From contig JAJLRJ010000001.1 of assembly GCA_024195265.1 (NCBI GenBank), positions 5,524,357 to 5,588,356 of the forward strand: a stretch of DNA of 64,000 nt, written 5' to 3'. This stretch comes from Dendrophyllia cribrosa. Its lineage: Eukaryota > Cnidaria > Anthozoa > Scleractinia > Dendrophylliidae. The translations under genes were made by a program, and so were the position numbers. Below are positions 1-13,300 of this stretch, in pieces. Positions within the stretch are counted from its first letter, which is position 1; every line of letters starts with the position of its first letter. The notes under the pieces are model-generated. The model was not told where the DNA came from, did no database searches, and worked only from the letters and a program-made list of their open reading frames with translations.

Positions 1-2265
1 GAATCGAAAAGACAAGAAAGTCTTGGTGTTGATATAGAGTCCGCCAGATGTGAGGTAAGTAATTTTTTTACCTTTAAAGAATTTATTTCTACGAGAGCAT
101 CGTCAACATTGCGTGATTATTATTCACAGCTGTCGTCTGTATTTCAACGCGTGCTCAAATTATATTTTTAAGATATTGCACATCCGTGTTTTTTCTCGAT
201 AAAACGTCCAGAAGACTCTCTTTCTTTCGACAATATATTTTCATTGAAAACTAATCCGCAAAATAACGCAAACCTTATTAAAATAAAGAAACCCGTTTGT
301 ACGTGAAGTTAATGCGATAATTAAATGAACATTTTTAATACGTGTTACAACTACGATCGAAACTGTGATTATAAAGTAGTTTTGTTAGGTTTTATTTATA
401 TGTAATAAACGGTTTTTAGCTTTCGTTTGTATTCGTTTTAGATACTTAGCAGCAGTATATATAATTTTCTCACGACTATCGAATTTTCATTGTCAATATA
501 GGTGGTTTTCATGTTACGTCATCGCCGCCATGCTGGTGGACATAAACAATAGTTCTCTCATTAGCTCCTTTTGTTCGTCCACCAGCATTTGTTCGTTTCA
601 CTATTGTTATCTATGTCTCTAGAGATTGGTTGCAAACCACCTATATGGACCTAGCTAGTACACGTGTGCTGTTTATTCAACTTGATTTTGTGTGCAGAAA
701 CAATAGTATCTAAACCACTTTATAAGACCATATTTTCTAAGTATTTTGTAAAGTACTTCATAGAATGTAGAAAAAAAGCTTAATATTATTAAATTACTGT
801 TCCAGAAACTTCAATCAGCGGGGCCGTCGTTTATTTTGAACAAAAACCCTACTTCATATCAACAATATTGTTTTATCAATTATCTTCCTAGAGGTCAACA
901 AGTCTGGCTAAGGTTTTGTTTAGAGATGATGTCTTCAAACGCTCCCGTGTTGCCACTGTCGTATAGCTTTCTAATTTCTGTGAATCATTTACAATTTGTA
1001 ATGTCTTCAAATCCTTTAATGTGCCAGAAAAGAGACATAAAAGTTATCGAATTGCGTTTATTATAGATGGCGATTCTTTAACACAGTATTCGCCTGTATT
1101 TTTTGAAGACACAATAAATGTGAAGAATGTGTAAATAAGGCCTTATTTAGAAATACATACAATAGCGTAAAATGCAAAACATTTTTTCATCCACCCGCCT
1201 GTTCAGCACTTCAAAATGAGGGCCAAAATATATTGTTTGTAAGCGCGCCACTCTTGATACATCCTTCCTGCGGGACTAGCTAGCTCTGTGATGTTTTCTA
1301 ATATTGATCAACTCGAGTATAGAAAAAAACAAACATTCAATATCTGTTTATCTATGTTGAGAATGTGCAAATAGGCCGATTTAGAAATACATACAAATAC
1401 AAAACAATTTTTCAGGCCTCGGGCAATGTTTAAACGCAATTTCCACGCTTATATTTCCACGCTTATAATTAAATCTGGCCAATAATCCTCGTCTTTGAGG
1501 GGTGGTTGTAAATAAAAGGAAATAATTAAATAAATAAATAAATAAATAAATACATTTGCTGTACTGCTTGAAGTCTTTACCCTGCGAGCAGAGCCTCTTT
1601 CGATCCTCCTAGAAAAATCGGTTTTTCTAGGAGGATCGAAAGAGGCTCTGCTCGCAGGGTAGAAGTCTTTTGATATATATATTTTTTCTTCTTCTAAAAT
1701 ATATTAGAAAATTATTGTGTAATTAATTCAAAAGATTGAAGTTTGTCGAAAATTAAGTGTTAAAAAGATTTCCAGAGTAGAAGTTCTCTTTACAGGATTT
1801 GGTTGCCAACTAATCACTGTTGAAAGAAAACTTTGATCACTGGGGTTAGCATTTAATTAACAGAGGTTGTTTTTAAACTCGACTTGTAAGTCTAATGTAG
1901 AAATGTGTGCTATAAAACACAAACTCTTTATTTTGATCAAAATAGAATGTCCTCCTGATTAACCTACCTTCCCCATGTGATCAGTTACTGCAGCTTTAAT
2001 TGCAGTAATTGATCACATTTGTCGTGTTTGTTAATGTTAACATGAACATGTCAACTAATATGTTGCAATGTGATATGATCAGGTTTCTCTGAATGATGCC
2101 AGGGAAAGAAGATACAAATTTGATAAAATATTCACCCATCAAGCCAGCAATAGAGAGGTTTGTTAATAAATTATTATTTTAGCCATAATTTATTAAATTG
2201 ACTAAAATAGTTTTTTCTATTAATGTTCCAGAAAATATCCACACCCCTCTGGCTCCCACAGAAAT

Positions 2266-2296
<31 letters not shown>

Positions 2297-4013
2297 GGGG
2301 GGGAGGGGGGAGGGGGGAGGGGGGGAGGGGGGGGGTGACAACTCTAACAAACGCTGTTTGAGCAATACTGCGTGTAACTGAAAGTTGTCCTGAAAATTTG
2401 GAATATCTTCCCGATTTTTTCAGAGACATTCTTGCAAAAATTTCAAACTTCCCAAAATTTAAACAACATTATCTCATGTTTCCCCAAAAAGTTTTTGAGT
2501 CTCCCAATTTCCGGAAAAATCTTCAGATTCCCAGAAGAATTTTGTTTTTCTCCCAAAACAGGCCTTCTCAGAGTTGTCACCCCCTGTCACAGAACGTTTT
2601 TGGTTAATGCACAACAGCTCTTCTAGAAAATATTCCAGTTACATTCCTGTAAAAACCTTGGCTTTTGAGACCATTCCCCTATCCTTGGAATTTCCAGGTA
2701 CATTTTAAAAATATATTTTCCTGTTCGCAGGTCTATAACACTGCTGGTAAACCACTGGTTGATGCAGTATTCTCAGGCTTCAATGGAACTCTTATGGCCT
2801 ATGGCCAGACAGGCACAGGTGAGGTGTTATTACTCATTAAAGTGTATAAAAAGTGTAACATGTTTAGACATACTGCAGTTGGACAGGTAAATACTACTAC
2901 AGTCATTTACCCATGCCTTGTGGGCACCTTGTCACAATGGACACTGTAATTTACAATAACTCCTATATTATCGGGATTCTTAGCTTCCTTTTATGGACAC
3001 CAAAATTATAGTAATGAGGTAATATGACATCAACATGTTAAGGCAACAATAGCAGTCTGATTACTGGTCCATTGATGATCAGTGGTAGATATGGGGTAGG
3101 GACCTCCCCCCCCCCTCCCTCCCCTCCCTTATTTTTGCAGTGCATTGCCAGAATTAAGAGACCCCTTCCCCTCCACTCCCCCCTAGCTGAAGGTCTGGAT
3201 CTCCCCTTTACAACCAACCCACAAATAAATGTGAATAGTACCAGGGACTCCCCAACCCTACTGCTTCCAGTGTTCAGCGCTGTTGATATTAGTGATGTTT
3301 TATTTCCTTCAAAAAAATATTTTAGGAAAGACACATACTGTTATGTCAAGTGATGGAATCTGTGTCCTTGTGGTTGAAAAACTCTTTAGAAGAATTCATC
3401 TGGACAAGCATCATGACTACAAGGTAAACAAGTAAACAGTTACCATGACAACAAGGAAACTTGCATAACAGTGTAACAAGTAGCAATGATTAGAAAAGTC
3501 TAGTATTGCTTTTTATTAAACTTAACTTGATCAAAGAGGAGGAATATGATTAAACAAACAGAAGTCTGTGAAAAAAATAACAGAAACTGTCAGTACCAGA
3601 CAATCTTGTTTTTTAACTGATTTTGTGGAACCTATTTTTTTGTAGGTCTGCATGTCCTATCTTCAGATCTATCAAGAAAAGATATATGACTTGCTTAACA
3701 CTAACTCCAAGGTCGAGTTAGTGCTGAGAGAAGATCCTAAGAAGGGTAATTAATTGTGGCTAAGCAAGCTTGTACAATGATCACACCAGCCTTAGTTTAG
3801 AGATGGGTTCTGAAAAGAGATTTTTGACAATGATCTCTTAGTGCCTTAGTCATGGGTTAAACTCATGGACCGCCGCCTGGTTAGCCGCCTGGTTAGCCGC
3901 CTGGTTAGCTGCTGCCTGGTTAGCCGCCGCCTGGTTAGCCGCCGCCTGGTTAGCTCAGTTGATAGAGCACCGGCATGGTTTGCAGAGCGGGAGGTCTCGG
4001 GTTCGAACCCTGG

Positions 4014-4049
<36 letters not shown>

Positions 4050-4281
4050 TGAAGGTGCTGCCTTTGCTATGGCATCGGCAAATGGTTAGACCTTCACGTG
4101 GCTCGGATGACCACGTAGAAATGGCGGTCCCGTCTCCCATGGGGACGTAAAAGAACCACTGAGGACGTAACAAACCCTGGCTGTGACCACCCTCAGTGTT
4201 ACTTGTTCATGGGTGGGGTGGGTCTGATTGATTGTGAAGCGCATTTCAATATGTATATAGAATTTGCGCTATACAAATGCA

Positions 4282-4317
<36 letters not shown>

Positions 4318-7300
4318 GTTATACACATTTCTAGACAGTGGTGCTACTAATATAACACCTTTTGTCTTCGGTGGGAAACAATGTTGTTTTGGGTATATTA
4401 AATAAGATCAGCTAGGATTTTCGGAAAGAAGAAAACAGGTGGTTAATTTAGTAAATTCAAGCAATAACATTTTTTCCCCTTAAAATTTCTACTGCTGAAA
4501 TATTGAGCTAACAGAATCGAAAAAATCAAACTGCATTTGCTTTCACAATGACTTACGTCTGTTAGCATGTGCACAGATACCTTTTCGTTTCAAGCTAAGA
4601 GGGCTGTACTAGAGTCCTAAAGTGTGATGTCACAAAATTTTAAATTTTTGATAGATAAGATATTAAGATAAGATATTCAGGTAAAAGCATGACTAATAAA
4701 TGACTGCTTGCCAAAACTTGGCAAGCGGTCATTTTCCAAATATCTAATCAAATCCCTTTTAGAGATTAGAATTAAACTACCTTCATGTCAGATTATTTCA
4801 ACGAATGCCAATCAATTAGTAATGCCGTAAAATCTCTATTAAGCCACCCCTCTCAAATAAGCTCCCCCTCTAATTAGCCACCCCTCTTTAGAAGAAGAAA
4901 TTTATTAAGCCCCCCTCTCTTTTAAGCCACACCCCCTCCCCCTTACTCACTTCAATACTCTTGAACCGTGATAAAGTGGCTTTTGTTATTGGTATAAATC
5001 AGGTATAAACCATTATATACCAGGCAAAATAATGTAATTGTAACATTGAAGTTTGGGTGTACCTCGGTGTAAAAACCTGTGGCAGCTTTTTTCTTTGTTT
5101 TCTACCTTTGTTGTCTTGCACTCTATTTTTTCAGTACCTTTTGTTTTGTTTGTTTTATGTCACTCGTGAGTAGGCAGGTTTTTACACCGAGGATGAGCCT
5201 AAAATTTAATCCCGAGATTACGATGCTTGAAAGAAGTTCATATGATATTATATCCTGATAGTGTACATTGTGCTGCATTTTGCTAAATCAATAAGATCCC
5301 CCTCCCCTCTCAAATAAGCCACACCTCGAAAGTACCTGAAATAAATAAGTCACCAGGGTGGCTTAATAGAGATTTTACGGTATGTGTTGTTTTATAGGTG
5401 TGTATGTTGAAAACCTTTCAACGTTTGTTGTGCGTGACACTGCGGAAGTTCTCTCCTTGCTGAAACTGGGGAAGAAGAAGCTCATTTTTGCTGAAACTCG
5501 GATGAACCGGTTTTCGAGCAGGTATGGTTTTGAAAGTTATGCAGCATCGTCCGAGAGTGTGCTGTAAGTTGTAAAAAAAACATGAATACAACGAATTCGT
5601 ACCTCATCTATCCGCAACAGAAGAGCGAAAAATGAGCGTTTTGAATTTCCCAGCGTTTTCCCAAACCTCGTCCTCCCCGCCATTTTGAAAGCGGAGAAGG
5701 CCCTGGGACGAGGTTATTTGACCGAACTCTCAATCTCGTACCCAGATTCCACTCTATTGGGTAGTGGGATCCTGAGCGCCCGTTTCTCGAAAGTCCCGAA
5801 AACCTTTCGGACCCGAAAAGCTGCGTTGCGTGAGAATGTTTACCAATAAAGATTCGGTTTTTGCTGATTTTGAAAGCTAAGCAATAAAATGTTGCGTTTA
5901 CTACTCAACTTTAGCTGATTTGTGAGCTAAAAACTTCAACGCCTTTCGTTAGAAACTGCGTTTAAAAAATAGCTTTCGGGCCCGAAAAGTCCTTTTGTTT
6001 CGAGAAATGCACGCCAGGAAATTCAGAAACCGGGGGCCGCGAGAGCGCAACCTCGCTCCATAGCCGCCACAAAAAATCGCAGACAAAAGATAAAAAGGGG
6101 GGGGGGGGGGGGGGGGGGGTCCTATTCGCTCTCCAGTTTTTGCTAAGTAGTAATTGCTATTTGTGTGGTTAGCGAAAAGTCAGGGATTTTTTTTATCCTA
6201 CTGTGTGGCAGCCCTGAGAAGGAAAAACGTACAGCAGTAGTGACAGATTGTATTTCATTTCAGATCTCACTCCGTGTGTCAGATAACTGTGGCAAGAACT
6301 CGCGCCAAAGGTGGCTTCAAAGCAGCAGGTAATTACACAGGAATTATACATTTAGGTCTCGAAAGGACTGTAATAAAGAAAACCGCAACTGTATTGGTTG
6401 GTGGATGTGTCGCTCTGAAAATGACAATTGTTGTCACTAAATTAGGCCCCGTCCACACTAATGCGTTTTTGAAAACCTCTGTGTTTGGTTCCCCGAAAAC
6501 GGATAAAAAGATTTGCGTCCACACTAGGAGCTGAAAAATGATGATCCAAAGACGCGTTTTCATCACCAGGCTCTGCTCGGACGTTTTTCTGTTCAATACG
6601 CACGCTCCAATAGCGTCAGCAATACTATGCGTTACAAGTTGCAAGTCTCCACTTTGAAAACCGTTTTCGAAAACCTCCGTTTTCATCAATTTCATTCTCC
6701 GTTTTTGATCGTTTTAGTGTGGACGATCGGTAAAAACGCATAAAAAAGTATGCGTTTTCAAACGAAAACGCATTAGTGTGGACGGGGCCTTAGACTTCAT
6801 AGTCAGTGCTCCTTACGATAAATTGCTATAAACGGGAATTAAAATTGGCTACGGTCTTAACAGGTGTTTCCAGTGCCAGTGAAAGCAATCTTTCGTCATC
6901 GACATCATCTTCGACTGTCACACCTTCTCCATTACGCAGTTTGTCGGCGCGCAAGCCAGCAAGATCAACAAGCAGCTTAGATCGTCTTCGCGACGAAAGT
7001 AAAGTTAAAACACGGAATTTGCCTTCAAAGATCGCCTCAAGCAAACCACAGAGTTTTATACCGCTAAGAACGTCGACTCCAGCCCGCCCGGTCACATATC
7101 GACACAGCATGCATTTGTCATCGCTCCCAGAAATCTCAGTTACGCCTGCTGCGCGGCCTAACCGCTGGTCCATAGGAGACATGCCTCCTGGTTTCACGGA
7201 GCAGTCAGGCGCGTCTTCGCTTAACTCGCCAACCGACTCAGAAGAAAGCGACATGCAGTGTTCCATGGACTCCTTACTGGAGAGTGGAACGGACAGCGAA

Positions 7301-10300
7301 GGATGGGTAAGGGGAGAAGTTTAACAGCATTGTCTTTAATTCACACATGGCCATATTTAGTGAACATTTGTTTTCTTTTACAGAGAGGTCCTGGGAGTCC
7401 TGATATTCCGGATTTTAGTGTTGGTTTTGTGAGTTAACTTCTTTTTTTTTTTCTTTTTTTTTCCAGTACACTTTAATTTGGCTGCATGTAAACCGAACGC
7501 CATCATACATAAAAACATCAGCGCATGTTATTTGCAAATTAATGATCCTTCAATTTTTATCCTTTGCTCAGGATGATGATGACGACGACGACGAATCATT
7601 CTTGGAAAGCGTCAGGATCCGTGAAGATGTATTGACCACAGGAAGAATTAGCATGTAAGAACCTGATCCTTGTGGTCCTCACTGCTTGCGCCGCTTAGCT
7701 CTGGTTTATTTAGCATGAAGTACTTACAAAGGAGCATCGTGATTTTCCCATGAATCATCGGATGCTAGTCCATCACAACTTTTCCGCCGGCATTTCGTCA
7801 GCTTTTCCAGCAGTTTGCTTGTGCCCACTTGTGCAACTGGTTAAGCTTAATGTACCCTTGCTTTTTTCTGGTCCCTACTTTCGGTTCCCAGTTCTGATTT
7901 CCCTTTCCGCGGCCGGTCTCCGCTTATGTGGGGTTTCCCTCCGACTCGTATAAGTATCACACCACCGCGCCCCAACTAAACTCGGCGAAGTAGTTAATCA
8001 ACCGAAGCTGGCTGTATCGAGGAGGAACCGCTTTTAGTCCCTTTTGCTGGTAAAATAAATTTGATTTGATTTTTCAACAGCTGTGACCTTGCCGGAAGCG
8101 AGCGAATAAAGAAGACGGGAGTCGAAGGGGAGCGACTATCAGAATTACAACACGTCAACCTATCTCTCTTAGAACTGGGGTACGTACAGATACCCATAGA
8201 AATTTCTCGCCAGCGTTACGGGTTAGGCGGTATGTACGTCTCGGAAGGCCTCATAGGATTGGCTGAGAAAACAATAGAACAAACAACACAACAATGGGCC
8301 CTAGCCCTGAAAACAACACATCTGCGTGATACCCAGGTCCAATGAAATTAGAGGTTCTGAAGAGGTCCATGGTATCTTTTACGGGTTGCTTACTTATTTA
8401 CTAATCCTCTTTGTTCACCGTTGCTTCGAATTTGACACCTTTAATTACTATTCATTTTTTTTATTATTTCTTTAAAATAATTCAGCTTTTTTTGTTTCAT
8501 AGTAACACCATACACGCTTTGTCTGAAGGCAAGAGAAGTCACATCCCGTATAGAAACTCACCCCTGACTCGACTATTACAAGACAGCCTGGGTGGAAACT
8601 GTAAAACAAGTTTCGTGGTAAGAACGTTTCTCCTTTTTCTGTCAAAATTCCGCGTCCCATCTTCTTTTTTTTAGGGACGTAGTCCTCTTTTTCTTGAGAT
8701 TGAGAAACCTAGGATTCGGTAAGGTTTCCAGTTGAGCCGCCTGGAGGTTTAGTCCGAAACGTTGCTAAGTAACGCGACGAATGTCACATATCCTTATAAG
8801 GCGGAAAATTATGTCATGTCGCCATTCTAGTATTATTTTAAAAAGCCTAAAATACATATTGGTGTGAATGGAGACCTTAAAATTATGTTCCTATGCACTG
8901 AAGCTATAAATAAGTGTCCTTGGCTGAGGACGATCCGCGGGATGGAAATATATTGCAACTTGAAAAAATGGCCATTTTTTCAAGTTCGTTTGTTGTGTCT
9001 TGGAAACATCAATTAAAAATGATGATGGTTTGTTCTCTCTTCGAGAAATCACTTGATAATTTCCTCTTGGTGCTCGCAGAAAGCAGTTTGTGCAAGAGAA
9101 ATGATGCTTTGTCAAATCTTCAGTAGAGTTTTGACCAAAAAGAGCAGAATTCCTGTGACATTGCCGCATTAATCTGTGTTTGTGAGTGCTTGAGAAATTT
9201 CTGATTGGTTACTTATTAATTCTTTCTTCCCGCTTCGACTAACGTTTTCCAATCCACAGATGTGCATATCTCCGTTGCTAAGAGACGTTAACGAAACTCG
9301 TTGCACGCTGGACTTCGGTCAACGGGCGCTCAAAATCACCACAACCGCATACGTTAACGTGGAAGTAAGTAGAGCACACTAAGCATGCATGCATATGATG
9401 AGCGCCGTTAGAGTGGTTTTCAACTGAGTGTCGAAAGTAATTTCGCGATTGCTTTGGTTTTGCATTGCCACGTTTGTGATTGACTAAAACATCTCGCGCC
9501 ACTTTCTCAACCAATCAGAAGTAAAACCAAAACCAATCGTGACTTGCTCGCACGCGTTTTCCCGCGCTTGGTGCCGGCGACATGTATTTGCTTCGAGTTC
9601 TGATTGGTTCATTGGTTTGTCTGCGTCTGTTGTGATTGGCCAGAGTAATTACTTTAGTTTTGGTTTTAGAGCAGTTTTCATTTGAGTGTTGTAAAACCAA
9701 AACCAAAGTTATCACTCTGGCCAATCACAACAGTCGTAAACAATCCGATGAACCAATCACAGCACGAAGCAAAAATATGTAGCCGGCGCCAAGCGCGGGA
9801 AAACGCCTACAGGTAAATCACGATTGGTTTTGGTTTTAGTTCTGATAGGTCGAGAAAGTGGCTTGAGATTTTTTAGCCATTCACAAACCGCAGCAATGCA
9901 ATACCAAAGCAATTGCGAAATTTTTTTCGACACAATTAAAACCGCTGTACGACACTAAAGTTAAAACTGCTCTTATGCGATTTAAGTGGTTGCTTTTCCA
10001 GGCTTTGAGTGAGGTTCAAACTCGTGACCTCCACGTTACCACCTCGACGCTCTAAAAAACTGAGCTTTCAAAGCCTGATATAATGGGAGCCGGTCTGTTC
10101 TTAGTTTTTCAGCAGCTGTAATAAGAAATAATGTGTTGATAGATTAATTTTATATTCATGTATACACTGTATGTATGATCATATGAGTGTAAATTATATT
10201 ATTATTCGAGCCCGCATGTACACAGGCCGTGGCATTTTTGCTGTGACACGTGAAAATAAGACATTTAAGTTGTCACATTATTAAAAGAATCTAAGTCCTG

Positions 10301-13300
10301 GTTTGGAAAATTGGAAACACTGCTTGTGGTAAAATAATAGTCCCGTTAAATTGTTTTATTTAGTCCAGTATTTTTTCTAACTTTTCTGATTGTTTTTTTT
10401 TTTTTTTTTGGCGGGAGCAGGGAGAGGGGAGAAGGATAAATCATTGTTTGTATTTGGCCATTCTGAAATGTCGACCGTCGTCTCTTCGCTCAAGTTAAAT
10501 TACGCGTAGTGACAAAGACAGTGGCCCTTTCAGAAAACTGAGTGTTCATGTTTTCAGATCGACACATGGTCAAATGTATACAGAAAGGGCAGGAGATTCA
10601 ACACAATGACTTCTCGGCATGAAGCTATGCCTTCGACAATAAATGCTTAAGTAAAAGAAAGCGTTGCTTAGGCAGATTTTTTTTTATTAACAATGAGTAT
10701 TGTATATTGATTTCGCTGGACATGTCGTCTCCACGAAGCTGTATTGTAGTTATACTGCCAATAACAGGCCTTTCCTCTAAAACGTTTTATTTTATATTAG
10801 TCTAAAAAAGTCCACTGAGTTGAGGTCCATTACTGCGATAACTTCGCGAGCTTTTTTCGGCGGATGTCAAGAATTTTATTGTTTGCCGAAAATATAGTAC
10901 GTAAAAGAGGATTAATTTTCGAGTATTTATGACTTTGTTTGTATTTTAATAATTATAGTGCATGTGACATCTTTGTATAGAGTATATTGTATTTCTCATT
11001 ATTAAATTTAGCGTAACTTATATATGAAAATGTAAATGTTTATGAGCCGTATTCATGTTCATTTTATATGATACGGTTAGTTCTGGTTTGTAATTGGCTG
11101 TCTTTACATGGTAATTTTATTTTAGTTCAGGTATAACGTTAAAACCGCATGAACCACCAATAGTGCACGCATTACGCAGAATTTCTCTAGAATATGAAGA
11201 ACAAACTTCGGCCATCGATCGCGTTTTGTGATTTGCAAGTATAATTTACGTCGCTTTCTTTGGCTATTAATTTGAAATTTGCTTCGGAGCATTCTACCGT
11301 ATTTCCCTGTTTACAAACATCACTTTTGGATGAAAATTCGTTTATACGGGGTTTTTGGTAGGTTTTATCTGTTTTATAGCCCACACGCAGTTTTTACGGT
11401 ACTCAAATCAACGAAAATCATGGCTCGCTGCTAACTTTATTTCATCCGTTGACAGGTTGATTATGTCAAGCTTTCGGAAGATTTAAGAAAGAAGATTGAA
11501 ATACAAGGTATGCTTTATAATATGTGTTTTTCTTTCTTTGTGCGTTTAAAATACAAAATTATTAAAACGCTTCCGTTTCTTATAAACTACATGTACATGA
11601 AGCGAAAGCTTCATTCTTTTAAATTTTAGTCGTGGCTTCAATTCTGTCTCTGTTTCGGCTTTATGATTTCAAATCGAAGGTGTTGTATTTTGAATGCAAA
11701 AACGTGTAATTGTAATGTCTTCCCACCATTCATGCCTTGTTTTATATCAGAGAAGCCATGACTGAAACACAAACACGTTAAATTTAATTGGGACGATTTT
11801 GTTTCTTCATGGCACTTGTAGATAATTGTCTGCGCTATAAACGTAGAGATCAGAATGATGGCATTCTCCGTCGATAGCCCCAGTTTTGAGTCCCTAGGTT
11901 AGTGGTCCCTCTTGCGTACAAAGCACTTTCCGAAGCTAACAACAGCAGAATTAAATGTATAGGCGTACATGTATTAATTTACTGACTTACATCCCAGCGT
12001 GACGATAAACCTCTTTAACACACCTAAGGTTTTATTCTGTTTCTCTCTATTTTTATCGAGATAAAAGGAAATAAAAATTCGCTTCCAAGACGCATGAGAG
12101 CTTTACAAACATGCAAGTGCATCAATAATATGACAGTTGGAATTGCGTTGTGCCATTTGTGGTTTTTCTGTGGTTCATTGAGACATATACGTGTTTTAAT
12201 ATGCCGAGCCATACACACACTGATTTACCACGGCGACTTGTGTAAATTTCCACGACTAAATCACATCCGTGCAGTTGTGGAAGTTACATATATAAACGTT
12301 GACATCGTCTCAGGGCATGAATTAATTTTATATGCAGTCCTTCTTTTAAGTGAGGAAAGTTTGGAACTTGCAAAAACTCTTTCCTTACGAAAAACTTCCA
12401 CATTTCGTTTTCACCGACATAATATAAGCTAAATGTAAAATTTAACTTCCTTTTCAAGACTGGCGTTCATTCACAGATTTCTTTTAGGCAATTTGGAAGA
12501 AGTTGTTAACATGAGGATAATTCACGTTTTCTCATGACCTGTTTGCTTGATCATACATTTAGGACATTACAAGGAGAAACTGCATATTCATGGGCTATAT
12601 TGGTTAAAATTGCTTGTCAGTTACAGTTCGGTATTACACCAGGCCCGAGCCACCAGGCCCGAGCCCGGGCGATAGATTCTGCATCCTGCATGGCTAAAAG
12701 AACTATGGTGATTGATCAATCTTGGAGCATAAAAGGTGTTTTTTTTTGTCCCCGGTGTTTGTATGGGGAAACATCGCTTCTTTTAAAATAACACAAACCA
12801 GTGGCGGATCTATGCCTCCCTCTTTCCCCTCTCCCCCTGGGGTATATCAACCGTCTCCTCGCCCTAGTACCCACGGGAGCTACAAGAAGTGCTATATCGT
12901 CATGTTGTTTTGCGTGATTCCGCGAAGTTTTTTTTCACTATCATACCGACCCTAAATTATTTGTAGAGCATGCAATTCTCGTGATCAGTGAATGGTTTAG
13001 AATACAAAAAAAAAAAAAAAAACAACGGATACAACGCATTCATGTACAAAAGCAACTGCCGTGAATTCTCGAGTCTTTCGTTTTTAATACGTGTTTTTCA
13101 GAAATTGCTTTTTCCTGTTCAGTTAGTGAAGGGCCATTCCACGTTTTAGTATTATGACAGATTCGAGCAGACAGCTGTTGACAAAGTGCGTTTGAACAAG
13201 CAATTCTACTTCTATTTGTTCCAAAGTGCGGCATTTGAAATATATTCATTGCAATCGTAAATCGAATCCGTCTAGCTATAGGTCAATATTACGATTTGCT

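Larger units (their letters stand above)
55..2082 (+). other. Kinesin intron 1 with two small inverted-repeat elements
   Basis: AT-rich intron between exons 1-54 and 2083-2157. It contains a MITE-like inverted repeat (about 498-645) and a perfect palindrome (1578-1661), listed separately, plus a short TAAA microsatellite near 1525-1550. The remainder shows no coding signal I can support. Confidence 0.7.
3746..5397 (+). other. Kinesin intron 5 holding a SINE and a MITE
   Basis: A 1.65-kb intron. It contains the tRNA-derived SINE (3945-4317) with its iterated 5' head, and the element at 4825-5380. The sequence between them (4318-4824) is AT-rich, with a short hairpin around 4700-4735 (CTTGCC...GGCAAG), and shows no coding evidence. 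Confidence 0.75.

Noticed and set aside
2174..2429. Poly-Pro minus-strand reading frames
   Set aside because: They are translations of a G homopolymer inside a kinesin intron.
3945..4022. Functional tRNA gene
   Set aside because: A and B boxes are excellent, but the acceptor stem does not pair and the sequence continues into a SINE body and an ATT tail.
6826..7266. 146-codon minus-strand ORF
   Set aside because: It is the antisense shadow of the kinesin insertion exon, which has splice sites and phase agreement on the plus strand.
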